In this document: piece by piece, positions 26,818-35,559 of the stretch | Layout of the letters: the number at the start of each line of letters is the position of its first letter | How positions within the stretch are numbered: position 1 is the stretch's first letter | Origin: Oceanospirillaceae bacterium | GTDB taxonomy: Bacteria > Pseudomonadota > Gammaproteobacteria > Pseudomonadales > Balneatricaceae | NCBI GenBank assembly: GCA_013215445.1 | Contig: JABSRA010000033.1 | Location: 1-48,258, forward strand | DNA length: 48,258 nucleotides | Direction of reading: 5' to 3' | The notes under the pieces: model-generated | Told to the model about the DNA's origin: nothing | Databases searched by the model: none | Seen by the model: only the letters and a program-made list of their open reading frames with translations | Program-made: the position numbers and the translations under genes

Positions 26818-28041
26818 TCACACAACAGCGCCGAGCTTGAAAATCGGTAGGTACATAGCGACCACTAAACCACCGACAATGGTACCTAAAATGACCATGA
26901 TGAAGGGTTCCATCAACGAGGACATATTATCGACGGCGTTATCGACTTCCTCCTCGTAAAAAGAGGCAACTTTGTCGAGCATGCTATCCAGTGAGCCGGC
27001 CTCTTCGCCAATGGCGATCATCTGCACCACCATGTTGGGAAAGACCCCGGTCATCAGCATTGAGTTTTGCAGTGTTTGTCCGGTTGAGACCGCATTGCGG
27101 ATTTGTAAAATAGCGTCTCTGTATACCACATTTCCCGAGGCTCCTGCGGCAGAGTCTAATGCTTCTACTAAAGGCACGCCAGCGGCAAAGGTAGTGGATA
27201 AAGTACGGGCAAAACGGGCGATCACCGCCTTGCGTAATATAGGGCCCAATACCGGCAGTTTTAAGATCAATATGTCCAAAAAGTTGGCGAATTTTACTGA
27301 GCGGCGCTTGAGTTGGATAAAACCGTAGAAAAACAATACGGCACTTAAACCCATAATCCACCACCACTCTTGGACAAAAATTGACATGTCTAAAACCAAC
27401 AGGGTAAAGCCGGGTAAATCTGCGCCAAAATTACTAAAAATCGATTGAAATTGCGGCACCACTTTAACCAGCAGTATCACAGAGACTATCATGCCCACCG
27501 CCAGTACTGCGGTGGGGTAGGTGAGGGCTTTTTTGATTTTAGCTTTCAGTGATTCGAGTTTTTCTTTGTAGGTGGCAATTCTTTCCAACATCGTTTCCAG
27601 GGCGCCGGATTGCTCCCCGGCAGCTACTAGAGAGCAGTATAAGTCATCAAAAAATAGCGGGTGTTTAGCCATCGAGCTAGCGAGGTCGTTCCCACCGTTG
27701 ACCGAGTCTCGAATAGTAAAAATGAGTTTCTTTAAGGCATCTTTTTCAACGCCGGTGGCGACAATTTCTAACCCTTGGATCAAGGGCACTCCCGCTTTTA
27801 GCATGGTGGCGACCTGGCGTGTAAAAAAAGCGATGTCGGCAGGTTTTATGGGCTTACCGCGGGCGCTAAACAGGCTGAAATTTGATTCTTTAAGGACTTT
27901 TCGCGGGGCGACTCCCTGGCGGCGCAGCAGTGCTTTTGCCTCAGCGAGGCTAGCGGCGTCTATTTTGCCCTTACTTTGATTGCCGCTTTTATCTAGGCCT
28001 GACCAAGTGAAAGTAATGATTTTTTTTGCCTTAGTCGCCAT
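26818..28041 (-). CDS. pilC: Type IV pilus inner-membrane platform protein PilC
   Basis: Polytopic platform of the pilus machine, thought to couple PilB/PilT motion to pilin insertion. 407 residues: an N-terminal cytoplasmic domain (FTWSGLDKSGNQSKGKIDA), then two T2SSF repeats (about 70-195 and 270-395), with FFTRQVATMLKAGVPLIQGLE and FARTLSTTFAAGVPLVEALD as corresponding motifs and about three membrane segments. GEEAGSLDSMLDKVA is the family signature of the second repeat. AGAGG precedes the ATG; 8 nt separate it from pilB. Confidence 0.96.
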   Translation of the reverse strand: MATKAKKIITFTWSGLDKSGNQSKGKIDAASLAEAKALLRRQGVAPRKVLKESNFSLFSARGKPIKPADIAFFTRQVATMLKAGVPLIQGLEIVATGVEKDALKKLIFTIRDSVNGGNDLASSMAKHPLFFDDLYCSLVAAGEQSGALETMLERIATYKEKLESLKAKIKKALTYPTAVLAVGMIVSVILLVKVVPQFQSIFSNFGADLPGFTLLVLDMSIFVQEWWWIMGLSAVLFFYGFIQLKRRSVKFANFLDILILKLPVLGPILRKAVIARFARTLSTTFAAGVPLVEALDSAAGASGNVVYRDAILQIRNAVSTGQTLQNSMLMTGVFPNMVVQMIAIGEEAGSLDSMLDKVASFYEEEVDNAVDNMSSLMEPFIMVILGTIVGGLVVAMYLPIFKLGAVV

Positions 28042-28049
28042 GGATACCT

Positions 28050-29759
28050 CTAATGTGTAATCACTCGATTGAGCTCTTCTAAGCTGGTAACGCCCAGCTC
28101 TACTTTTCTCAAGCCGGATGCTTTAAGGGGTATAAAACCCTGGCGCAAGCCGATTTCTAAGATATCGAGGGAGGTACCGCTATTCATGATGCAATCTGAA
28201 ATTTCCGTGGTCATTTTCAATAGCTCGTAGATACCGACGCGACCCTTATAACCCTTAGTGCAATGCAGGCAGCCCACCGGATTAGATTCATAAAGATTGA
28301 GATTATGTATTTTCTCGACTGCAAAGCCGGCTTCTAGCAGGGCTGCCTCAGGTAAATCGTGAGGGACTTTACACTCTTCACAGAGCCGTCTTGCCAGGCG
28401 CTGGGCAATAATTAAAGAGACGGCAGTGGCGACGTTAAAGGGTTCCACACCCATGTTCTTAAGCCGGGTGAGGGTTTCAGCGGCGCTGTTAGTATGCAGA
28501 GTTGAGAGCACCATGTGTCCTGTTTGTGCCGCTTTGATCGATATTTCTGCGGTTTCTAAGTCGCGAATCTCTCCGACCATGACCACATCGGGGTCTTGAC
28601 GTAAAAAGGAGCGCAGTGCCTCGGCGAAAGTCAGGCCTACTTTAGGGTTGACGTGAACTTGGTTGATACCCTCAAGGTTGATTTCAACCGGATCTTCGGC
28701 GGTAGAGATATTACGCTCTTCTGTATTGAGGATGTTTAAGCCGGTATACAAGGTGACTGTTTTACCGCTACCAGTGGGTCCTGTGACTAAAATCATGCCC
28801 TGAGGTTTGACTAGTACTGATAAGAACAGCTCTTTTTGCTCAGGATCAAAGCCCAGCGCATCTACCCCAATTTTGGCACTGCTGGAATCTAGGATACGCA
28901 ATACAATCTTTTCGCCCCATAAAGTGGGCAGTGAGTTAACTCGAAAATCGATGGATCTGGATTTAGAGAGACGCATTTTGATCCGTCCATCTTGGGGGAC
29001 TCTGCGCTCGGAGATGTCCATTTTGGACATTACCTTTAATCGAGCGGCGATCCGCGGGGCAAGAGAGGCGGGCGGTCTGGCCATTTCCTGTAAAATACCA
29101 TCGATACGAGAGCGCACCCGAAATATCTTCTCGTAGGGCTCAAAGTGAATATCTGAGGCGCCTTTGCGAATGCAATCGAGCAGGATTTTATTGACAAAGC
29201 GCACAATGGGCGCCTCTTGTGCGGCGTCTTCGCTGGTTTCAGGTTGATCGGCAGGCTGGGCCTCTTCCAGCTCTAGATTCTCTAAACTATCATCGCCTAA
29301 GTCATCGAGACCGGAACCTTGGCTATCTAAAAAATTGTCGATAGTCTGCTGCAGTTTGTCTTCTTCAACAATCACCGCTTCAGTATTCAGCCCCGTATGA
29401 AATTTGAAATCATCCAAGGCGCTGATATTGGTGGGATCTGACAGTGCGACAAAAAGTTTTTTGTTGCGCTTAATTAGCGGCAGGGCACGGTGTTGAAGAA
29501 TTAGCTTTTCATCAACCAGCCCCTCGGGGATATTTTGCGTGTCAAAGGTGTTCAAATCAAACAGCGGCAAACCAAATTCATCAGATGCGGCAAACGCCGC
29601 GTTATAATTACTGATTAGCTCTTCGGCGATAATGTGTGAAATAAAGGGTTTTTGCACTGATTGCGCTTTTTCTAATGCGATATGTGCCACTTGAGCAGAA
29701 AAATATCCATCTTTGACTAGTCTTCTCGCTAAGCCTACCAAAGGTTTTGTGGTTTGCAA
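28050..29759 (-). CDS. pilB: Type IV pilus assembly ATPase PilB
   Basis: Cytoplasmic hexameric ATPase that powers pilus extension. 569 residues: N-terminal GspE-II domain (about 10-150), then the secretion-ATPase core with Walker A GPTGSGKTVTLYT, Asp box (ISTAEDPVEINLEGINQV), Walker B-type VMVGEIRDLETAEI, the His box AQTGHMVLSTLHTN, and a zinc tetracysteine CEECK with CLHCTKGYKGRVGIYE, which marks PilB rather than PilT. The start is TTG, supported by AAGGAG seven bases upstream and by alignment to the usual N terminus. Confidence 0.96.
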   Translation of the reverse strand: MQTTKPLVGLARRLVKDGYFSAQVAHIALEKAQSVQKPFISHIIAEELISNYNAAFAASDEFGLPLFDLNTFDTQNIPEGLVDEKLILQHRALPLIKRNKKLFVALSDPTNISALDDFKFHTGLNTEAVIVEEDKLQQTIDNFLDSQGSGLDDLGDDSLENLELEEAQPADQPETSEDAAQEAPIVRFVNKILLDCIRKGASDIHFEPYEKIFRVRSRIDGILQEMARPPASLAPRIAARLKVMSKMDISERRVPQDGRIKMRLSKSRSIDFRVNSLPTLWGEKIVLRILDSSSAKIGVDALGFDPEQKELFLSVLVKPQGMILVTGPTGSGKTVTLYTGLNILNTEERNISTAEDPVEINLEGINQVHVNPKVGLTFAEALRSFLRQDPDVVMVGEIRDLETAEISIKAAQTGHMVLSTLHTNSAAETLTRLKNMGVEPFNVATAVSLIIAQRLARRLCEECKVPHDLPEAALLEAGFAVEKIHNLNLYESNPVGCLHCTKGYKGRVGIYELLKMTTEISDCIMNSGTSLDILEIGLRQGFIPLKASGLRKVELGVTSLEELNRVITH

Positions 29760-29983
29760 ACTGCCGCTCCTTGAAATCCGACTATTGATATTAGCCAGCT
29801 AAGCCATCAAATTTAGCAATAATACCGATAAAATCTAATAAAATCATCTGTTCAATGCTAGTATACGAACTTAGAATCAGTATTCATTTAAATATAGAAT
29901 AATAGTAGAAAAAAATTGCAATTGGTCTGCTTTAAAATTACTTTAATAAATAATTACCAATTATACCTGCTGGAGAGCAAACT

Positions 29984-30424
29984 ATGAAAAAGCAACAAGG
30001 ATTTACCTTAATTGAATTGATGATTGTAGTGGCGATCATCGGCATATTGGCGGCGATTGCTCTGCCTGCATATCAAAATTACATCAAGAGAGCTAAGATT
30101 GCAGAGGGTATGACACTTGCCTCAGGTTTAAAATTGGGCGCATCTGAATACTTTGCGTTAAATGCTGCATGGCCAGCGGCGAATGCCAGCGTTGGTATAG
30201 CTGATAGTATAACCGGAAATTCAGTTTCAAGTGCTGTTCTTACTTTAGGAACAAGTGCTTCAGTTATAACGGTTACATTTACCAGTGATGTGGCTATAGA
30301 TACCGGCACAGCACCAGCAGCTATTGTATTGACTGCTGATGGAACAGGAGGCAGCATCAAGTGGGATTGTGCTTCATCAAACCTTAACGATGCTACTTTA
30401 CCGTCTACGTGTGTGGGTCAGTAA
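29984..30424 (+). CDS. pilA: Type IV major pilin PilA
   Basis: Pilus subunit. The leader MKKQQG ends in the PilD cleavage site G6/F7, followed by [27 protein letters not shown] with the conserved Glu5 of the mature pilin and the hydrophobic assembly helix. 146 residues; the globular domain is Ala/Thr/Ser-rich, and two cysteines near the C terminus (WDC and STCVGQ, 13 residues between) should form the D-loop disulfide. Divergent from pilB with 224 bp between. I found no GG-N10-GC sigma-54 promoter there, unlike P. aeruginosa pilA. GGAG about 8 bp upstream of the ATG. Confidence 0.96.
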   Translation: MKKQQGFTLIELMIVVAIIGILAAIALPAYQNYIKRAKIAEGMTLASGLKLGASEYFALNAAWPAANASVGIADSITGNSVSSAVLTLGTSASVITVTFTSDVAIDTGTAPAAIVLTADGTGGSIKWDCASSNLNDATLPSTCVGQ

Positions 30425-30435
30425 AATATATTTAG

Positions 30436-30476
30436 ACTCAAACAGTAAATATTACTTTACTGTTTGAGTTTCTCTT
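30436..30476 (+). terminator. Terminator after pilA
   Basis: Perfect 14-bp inverted repeat (ACTCAAACAGTAAA with TTTACTGTTTGAGT, six-base loop) followed by TTCTCTTC. It sits between convergent pilA and nadC and, being symmetric, may serve both. Confidence 0.8.
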
Positions 30477-30482
30477 CATATA

Positions 30483-31331
30483 TCAAGGGTGAGAAATAAA
30501 CCGCATCGATAAATCCACCGCCTGGCAATGTTTAGTCAAAGCCCCAATCGAAATATAATCTACTCCGGTCTGGGCTGTCTCTAGCAAAGTAGCTTCATTA
30601 ATATTACCCGACGCCTCCAGTTTTAACTTCCCAGCGACAAATTTCACCGCCTGACTCATCTCTGCAATATTAAAGTTATCCAACATCACGATATCAGCAT
30701 TAGCATCTATTGCCTGCTGCAGTTGCTCAAAGCTCTCCACTTCTACTTCCACCGGCTTGCCCGGTGCTATCTTGTGTGCGGCTTTAATAGCCTGTGCAAT
30801 ACCAACACAGGCCATGATGTGATTCTCTTTAATCAGAAAAGCATCGAACAGTCCGATACGATGGTTAAAGCAGCCGCCGCAGGTGACGGCATATTTTTGG
30901 GCGGCGCGCAGGCCTGGAATGGTTTTACGGGTATCTAATAGTTTAACTTCTGTATTGGCAACCATGTCTGCATACTGCTGGCTGATGGTGGCTGTACCCG
31001 AGAGTGTCTGCATAAAATTTAGCGCCGTGCGCTCGGCGGTTAATAGTGAACTGGCAGAGCCAGTGCAAGTAAATAACACTTGGTTGGCGGTGACTCGCTG
31101 CCCATCTTTTACCTGCCATTCGATGCTTAGGTCGGGGTCGACTTGGCGAAACGTTTCATCGACCCAAGCGGTGCCGCAAATGATTGCATCTTGACGGGTG
31201 ATGACTTGTGCGGTGGCATCGACTTTACGGGGGATTAAACTGGCGGTGATATCCCCAGAGCCGATGTCCTCTTCGAGCGCCGCGCGTACATTCTTTTTTA
31301 TGATAGTGTAAAGTGATGATTCAACAGACAT
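30483..31331 (-). CDS. nadC: Nicotinate-nucleotide pyrophosphorylase (quinolinate phosphoribosyltransferase) NadC
   Basis: Converts quinolinate and PRPP to nicotinate mononucleotide in de novo NAD synthesis. 282 residues. N-terminal alpha/beta domain with [14 protein letters not shown], then the barrel with [33 protein letters not shown] (PRPP/quinolinate arginines and lysine), [29 protein letters not shown] and EASGNI. AAGGG precedes the ATG. The position beside pilA and ampD is typical for gammaproteobacteria. Confidence 0.96.
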   Translation of the reverse strand: MSVESSLYTIIKKNVRAALEEDIGSGDITASLIPRKVDATAQVITRQDAIICGTAWVDETFRQVDPDLSIEWQVKDGQRVTANQVLFTCTGSASSLLTAERTALNFMQTLSGTATISQQYADMVANTEVKLLDTRKTIPGLRAAQKYAVTCGGCFNHRIGLFDAFLIKENHIMACVGIAQAIKAAHKIAPGKPVEVEVESFEQLQQAIDANADIVMLDNFNIAEMSQAVKFVAGKLKLEASGNINEATLLETAQTGVDYISIGALTKHCQAVDLSMRFISHP

Positions 31332-31434
31332 TGTCGGCCCTTGCTAGTGATAGATGATTGTCCTAGATTCGACTGTGGGATCCGGGATAATAATGCCTAT
31401 AATATCTGAATTTTGTCAAAGAGGGGCTGTTTAG

Positions 31435-31995
31435 GTGCAAAAATTTTCAATTCAACAAGGTATCCTACTGGGTGCAAGGCAAGTACCTTCCGCCAATTTT
31501 AATCAACGACCCGCTGGGCAAGTATTAGCGTTATTGGTCATTCACAATATTAGCTTGCCCCCGGGGAAATATGGCGGGGATTATATCGAGCAATTTTTTC
31601 AAAACCGCTTAAAGGCAGAAGATCATCCCTATTTTTCCGATATTGTCCAGTTGCGGGTCTCAGCACATTTATTGATTAAGCGCTCAGGAGAGGTGGTACA
31701 GTTCGTGAGTTTTTCTGACAGGGCCTGGCACGCGGGTGATTCAAGCTTTAAACATAGGTCTAATTGCAATGACTTTTCAGTCGGTATAGAAATGGAAGGT
31801 TGTGATGATGAAAATTTCACTAAAATTCAATACGCGGTATTGGCAGAGGTCAGTGCGGCATTGCAGTGTGCCTATCCGCAGATAATAGCCGCGAATACTT
31901 GCGGCCATAGCGATATAGCGCCCGGGCGTAAAACGGATCCTGGGCCCTGCTTTAACTGGCAAAACTATCGACAGTTATGGTCTGAATTAAGCTAG
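31435..31995 (+). CDS. ampD: 1,6-anhydro-N-acetylmuramyl-L-alanine amidase AmpD
   Basis: Cytoplasmic zinc amidase of peptidoglycan recycling; removes stem peptides from anhydro-MurNAc and so keeps AmpR-controlled beta-lactamase uninduced where present. 186 residues. Zinc ligands appear as VIHNIS (His), and GHSDIAPGRKTDPGPCF (His and Asp), with catalytic VGIEMEG. GTG start at 31435 supported by GAGGGG at 31421-31426. The usual partner ampE does not follow; the next gene is convergent rsmE. Confidence 0.94.
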   Translation: MQKFSIQQGILLGARQVPSANFNQRPAGQVLALLVIHNISLPPGKYGGDYIEQFFQNRLKAEDHPYFSDIVQLRVSAHLLIKRSGEVVQFVSFSDRAWHAGDSSFKHRSNCNDFSVGIEMEGCDDENFTKIQYAVLAEVSAALQCAYPQIIAANTCGHSDIAPGRKTDPGPCFNWQNYRQLWSELS

Positions 31996-32060
31996 CCCGG
32001 GTGAGCGTGCGTTCAGTACCCTGATAGGGTGCGAATCATTGATTGTCATATTCAAGCTAG

Positions 32061-32774
32061 TTACAGCTTAAATAACTTACCGATGGCGACGGGCAGTGCG
32101 GTTTCTACTCTTAAGATCCGCTGACCTAAGCTGATCGCTTGAAAGCCCTGCTCGAGCAATCTTTGGACCTCATAATCGATAAATCCACCCTCGGGGCCGA
32201 TAGCTAATATCGTTGCTTGGCTGAGGTTACTCGGGCAGGGGGTCGCTTGGTAAGGATGAGCGATTAACTTGAGACAGTTTTCGGCTATCCCAGGTAACTC
32301 ATCTTCGATAAAGGGTTTAAAGCGCTTCTTGATATGTACTTTGGGGAGTAGGGTGTCACCGGATTGCTCTAAACCCAATAACAGTTGTTGCTCGATAGAG
32401 GCAGCGCTTAATACTGGGGAGGACCAGAAACTTTTTTCGACTTTGTAGCTGTTGATTAAATAGATGTCTTTCACCCCAAGACTGGCTATGCACTGTAGTA
32501 TTCGCTTGAGCATTTTAGGTCTGGGTAGTGCCAATAACAAGGTTAATGGCAGCGGGGTAATCGCCGGCGTAGTTAAATTTAATTTTAAGGTGACACTGTG
32601 ATCATCAATAGCAATGATTTCTCCGGTACCGCTATTGCCATTGATGAGACCAACCCGCAACTGTTGTGCGATGCTCGCCCTATGTACTTGGCGGATGTGA
32701 GTAAAGCGGCGATCGCTTAATAGCACGCAGTCACCATCGATATAATCGTTATGGCTAACTAAAATTAGATTCAT
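32061..32774 (-). CDS. rsmE: 16S rRNA (uracil(1498)-N(3))-methyltransferase RsmE
   Basis: SPOUT-class methyltransferase acting on U1498 of 16S rRNA in the assembled 30S subunit. 237 residues from ATG 32774, which overlaps the stop of the upstream ABC ATPase gene as ATGA; a start 10 codons earlier is possible but would lie inside that gene. N-terminal PUA-like domain (HIRQVHRAS), C-terminal knot with ILAIGPEGGF and ISLGQRILRVETA, the SAM-binding signature. Being last in an iron-transporter operon is unexpected and may make its expression iron-linked. Confidence 0.93.
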   Translation of the reverse strand: MNLILVSHNDYIDGDCVLLSDRRFTHIRQVHRASIAQQLRVGLINGNSGTGEIIAIDDHSVTLKLNLTTPAITPLPLTLLLALPRPKMLKRILQCIASLGVKDIYLINSYKVEKSFWSSPVLSAASIEQQLLLGLEQSGDTLLPKVHIKKRFKPFIEDELPGIAENCLKLIAHPYQATPCPSNLSQATILAIGPEGGFIDYEVQRLLEQGFQAISLGQRILRVETALPVAIGKLFKL

Positions 32775-33841
32775 CGATCGAAGATTACCAAACTCTCGAT
32801 GCACAATTGCAGTGGCACAACTGCCCCTATTTGATATTGCTGCAGCTGCTTGGCATTAGTGCGGTAAAAAAGAGTACTTTTGTCGGCTAATTCTAGCTCG
32901 TAGCGATAGTAGCCACCGTGAAAGTCCTTTTCGATCACAGTGCCCGTGTGTACAGCATCGGGCGCGCTGATGACGTCTTCTATTCTCACCAGTACATCAA
33001 CGGCTGTGCCAGCAGCAAAACCGTGTGGGGAGTTGTTTTCAAGCTTGCCTAGTGGAGTCTCAATACAGTGCGCACAGCTGGTTACGCCTGCCATAAATTT
33101 ACTTTCGCCGATAAAGCTGGCGACAAATTTGCTGGCGGGCTGGTGATAGCTGTTATAAGCAGTGTCCCATTGATGAATGCGGCCGTTCTCCATAATGGCG
33201 ATTTTGTCGGCGATGGCAAATGCTTCAGCTTGGTCGTGGCTTACCATGAGGGCACAGACCTGCTCTTGTTGCAAAATAGCCTTCACTTGGGGGACAAGGC
33301 TCTCGCGCAGTTTTGCATCTAAGCCAGAAAAAGGTTCATCCAATAACAGTAGATTGGGTTTGGGTGCCAATGCTCTGGCTAGTGCCACGCGCTGCTGTTG
33401 GCCACCCGATAATTGGTGCGGATAGCGCTTGGCATAGTCGCTTAAGTCTATTAGTGCTAATAATTGCTCGATTCGAGCGTGGCGAACCTTAGGGCTGAGA
33501 TGTTTGATGCCAAAGGCGATATTCTGCTCGATGCTAAGGTGTGGAAACAGTGAAATATCTTGGAAGACCATACCTATGTTACGTTTTTCAGGCGCAATAG
33601 TGGTACTTTGATTGGATAATAGTTGATCTTCAAGGGTGATTGAACCCTCACTTACCGGCTCAAAACCGGCAATAGCCCGTAACAAGGTAGACTTACCACA
33701 GCCGCTGGGACCGAGTAAACAGCCAATTTCCCCTCTGCTGATGGCGATAGAGACATCTGTCACTACGGTTTTGTCAGCGTAGGCGATGCTGACATTAGTC
33801 AGCTTGAGGTAGGGCCTGATGATAGGTTCTGCTGCATTCAT
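32771..33841 (-). CDS. fbpC: Ferric-iron ABC transporter ATP-binding protein (FbpC-like)
   Basis: Energises the fused permease encoded just upstream. 356 residues: Walker A LLGPSGCGKSTLLRAIAGFE, Q-loop MVFQDISLFPHLS, signature LSGGQQQRVALARALA, Walker B LLLLDEPFSGLDAKLRE, H-loop MVSHDQAEAFAIAD, and a C-terminal TOBE-type regulatory domain (from about 240). All catalytic motifs are intact. It overlaps the permease stop (ATGA). Iron specificity is inferred from the adjacent binding protein. Confidence 0.9.
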   Translation of the reverse strand: MNAAEPIIRPYLKLTNVSIAYADKTVVTDVSIAISRGEIGCLLGPSGCGKSTLLRAIAGFEPVSEGSITLEDQLLSNQSTTIAPEKRNIGMVFQDISLFPHLSIEQNIAFGIKHLSPKVRHARIEQLLALIDLSDYAKRYPHQLSGGQQQRVALARALAPKPNLLLLDEPFSGLDAKLRESLVPQVKAILQQEQVCALMVSHDQAEAFAIADKIAIMENGRIHQWDTAYNSYHQPASKFVASFIGESKFMAGVTSCAHCIETPLGKLENNSPHGFAAGTAVDVLVRIEDVISAPDAVHTGTVIEKDFHGGYYRYELELADKSTLFYRTNAKQLQQYQIGAVVPLQLCIESLVIFDR

Positions 33842-35502
33842 CTTGCTTGTGGTGCCCTCGAGTGTGAGATAGATCGGCTCAATAGTATCACTGGTAATAA
33901 TCCTACTGCTACTATCATAATTGATGCAGGGGCTGCGTCAATAAGTCTTTCATCTGAAGCCAGTTCAAAGGCGTGTACTGCCAAAGTATTGAAATTGAAC
34001 GGTCTTAAAATCATCGTGGCAGGCAGCTCTTTTAGCACATCGACAAACACTATTAACAGCGCGGTCAGCAGCGAGCTACGCATCAGTGGAAAGTGAATTT
34101 TGGTGATCACCTGAAAATTGCTTTGCCCCAGAGATCTAGCGGAATTGTCAAGATTGAGCTTTATCTTATCTAACCCCACTTGCACAGCTCCCATCGAAAC
34201 GGCTAAAAACCGCACCGTGTAGGCAAACAGTAAGGCAAATAATGTCCCGGACAAAATCAGTCCTAAATCCAGGTCGAAAAAGCGGGCCATCGCATCGATC
34301 ATCTGATGATCTAACCAGGCGAGGGGGATAATAATGCCGATGGCAATGATGGTGCCAGGCAGTGCATAGCCTAAACCAGCGATGGTGGTTGCCCCCTGTA
34401 CTAGCGCAGTGCTTTTAATTCTTTTTGCATAGGCCAGTAACAGCGCCAGTAATACTGCAATGGCTGCTGCGCTGAAGGCCAAGTAGAGTGAGTTCCACGC
34501 CAGCGTGAGAAATTGATTGAGCTCGAAGATAGCTTGGGTAAAGCTCCAGTAACTTAACACGGCTGCGGGAAGTAAAAATCCGGCGCTGATAGGTGCCAGA
34601 CAGATTAGCCATGCCCAAGTGCTCTGTCTGAATGAAAGCTGGATAAGCGAGCTCGCCTGGCGCTGTTCGCTATTATTATTATAGCGAAATTGGCGTCTAG
34701 AATAGCGCTCGATAATGATTAATAAGGCCACAAAACTCAATAGCATGGTGGCCAACTGGGAGGCGGCAGTTGCATCGCCAAATCCGTAAAAGGTGCGGTA
34801 AATACCGGTGGTGAAGGTACTGACGCCGAAGTATTGAACGGTACCAAAATCGGCGAGAGTTTCCATCAATGCCAAGGTGAGGCCGGCAATGATGGCGGGT
34901 CGGGCCATCGGCAGAGATAGATGAAAAAACGCCCGTTTGCGGCTGTAACCTAAGGTTCTGCAAACGTCTAAAGAATTGCTCGAATGTTCTAAAAAAGCGG
35001 CGCGTGCCAGTAGATAGACGTAGGGGTAAAGCACTAAGGTGAGCATAATAATGGCGCCACCGAGTGAGCGCACTTCGAAAAACCAGTACTGCCCGTAGGA
35101 CAAGCCGGTTATTGCTCGGATACCGCTCTGCACAGGCCCGGCAAAATCTAGCAGGCCGGTGTAAGTGTAAGCGACGATATAGGCGGGCATTGCCAAGGGT
35201 AGTAACAGGGCCCAGCTAAACAAGGTTTTTCCTTTAAAATCGCAGGCGCTAGTCAGCCATGCGGTGGGGATGCCAATGGCTAATACGCCGACACTCACCC
35301 CGATTAACAGTAGGACAGAGTTGATCACATAATCCGCTAGTACGGTATTGGCAAGGTGTGCAAGGGTTGGGCCGAAACCAGCAAACACTGAACTGGTCAC
35401 CACTAAAATGGGCAGGCAGAGCAGAAGCGCAACAACCAGTGCAATACCGCCGAGCCAATGGATACTTTTATAGCGTTTGATTATTACAGCCATGATCATC
35501 AA
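33838..35502 (-). CDS. fbpB: Ferric-iron ABC transporter permease, fused two-domain (FbpB-like)
   Basis: Inner-membrane channel for Fe3+ released by the binding protein. 554 residues made of two homologous permease halves in one chain, about 12 membrane segments; each half has an EAA-type ATPase-contact loop (about CRTLGYSRKRAFFHLSLPMARPAIIAG and ARSLGQSNFQVITKIHFPLMRSSL). The fused arrangement is typical of FbpB/FutB/SfuB iron importers. Three Met codons occur within the first four residues, so the exact start is uncertain. A stem-loop with a T run separates it from the upstream binding-protein gene. Confidence 0.9.
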   Translation of the reverse strand: MMIMAVIIKRYKSIHWLGGIALVVALLLCLPILVVTSSVFAGFGPTLAHLANTVLADYVINSVLLLIGVSVGVLAIGIPTAWLTSACDFKGKTLFSWALLLPLAMPAYIVAYTYTGLLDFAGPVQSGIRAITGLSYGQYWFFEVRSLGGAIIMLTLVLYPYVYLLARAAFLEHSSNSLDVCRTLGYSRKRAFFHLSLPMARPAIIAGLTLALMETLADFGTVQYFGVSTFTTGIYRTFYGFGDATAASQLATMLLSFVALLIIIERYSRRQFRYNNNSEQRQASSLIQLSFRQSTWAWLICLAPISAGFLLPAAVLSYWSFTQAIFELNQFLTLAWNSLYLAFSAAAIAVLLALLLAYAKRIKSTALVQGATTIAGLGYALPGTIIAIGIIIPLAWLDHQMIDAMARFFDLDLGLILSGTLFALLFAYTVRFLAVSMGAVQVGLDKIKLNLDNSARSLGQSNFQVITKIHFPLMRSSLLTALLIVFVDVLKELPATMILRPFNFNTLAVHAFELASDERLIDAAPASIMIVAVGLLPVILLSRSISHSRAPQAR

Positions 35503-35511
35503 TAACAGTAG

Positions 35512-35547
35512 AAAAAGGCGCTAATCTTAACATAGAAGTTTAGCGCC
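35512..35547 (-). terminator. Intercistronic terminator/attenuator between fbpA and fbpB
   Basis: On the minus strand GGCGCTAA pairs with TTAGCGCC across a 15-base loop and is followed by TTTTT. It lies after the binding-protein stop and before the permease start, so partial termination would make binding protein in excess of the membrane components. Confidence 0.7.
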
Positions 35548-35559
35548 TAGGGTTTAAAT

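Noticed and set aside
29760..29983. Sigma-54 promoter for pilA and a tRNA between pilB and pilA, as in Pseudomonas
   Set aside because: No GG-N10-GC element in the right orientation and no tRNA-like cloverleaf were seen.
32016..32032. GTACCCT-GAT-AGGGTGC hairpin between ampD and rsmE as a terminator
   Set aside because: The hairpin is real but has a three-base loop and no T run on either strand, so termination is not supported.
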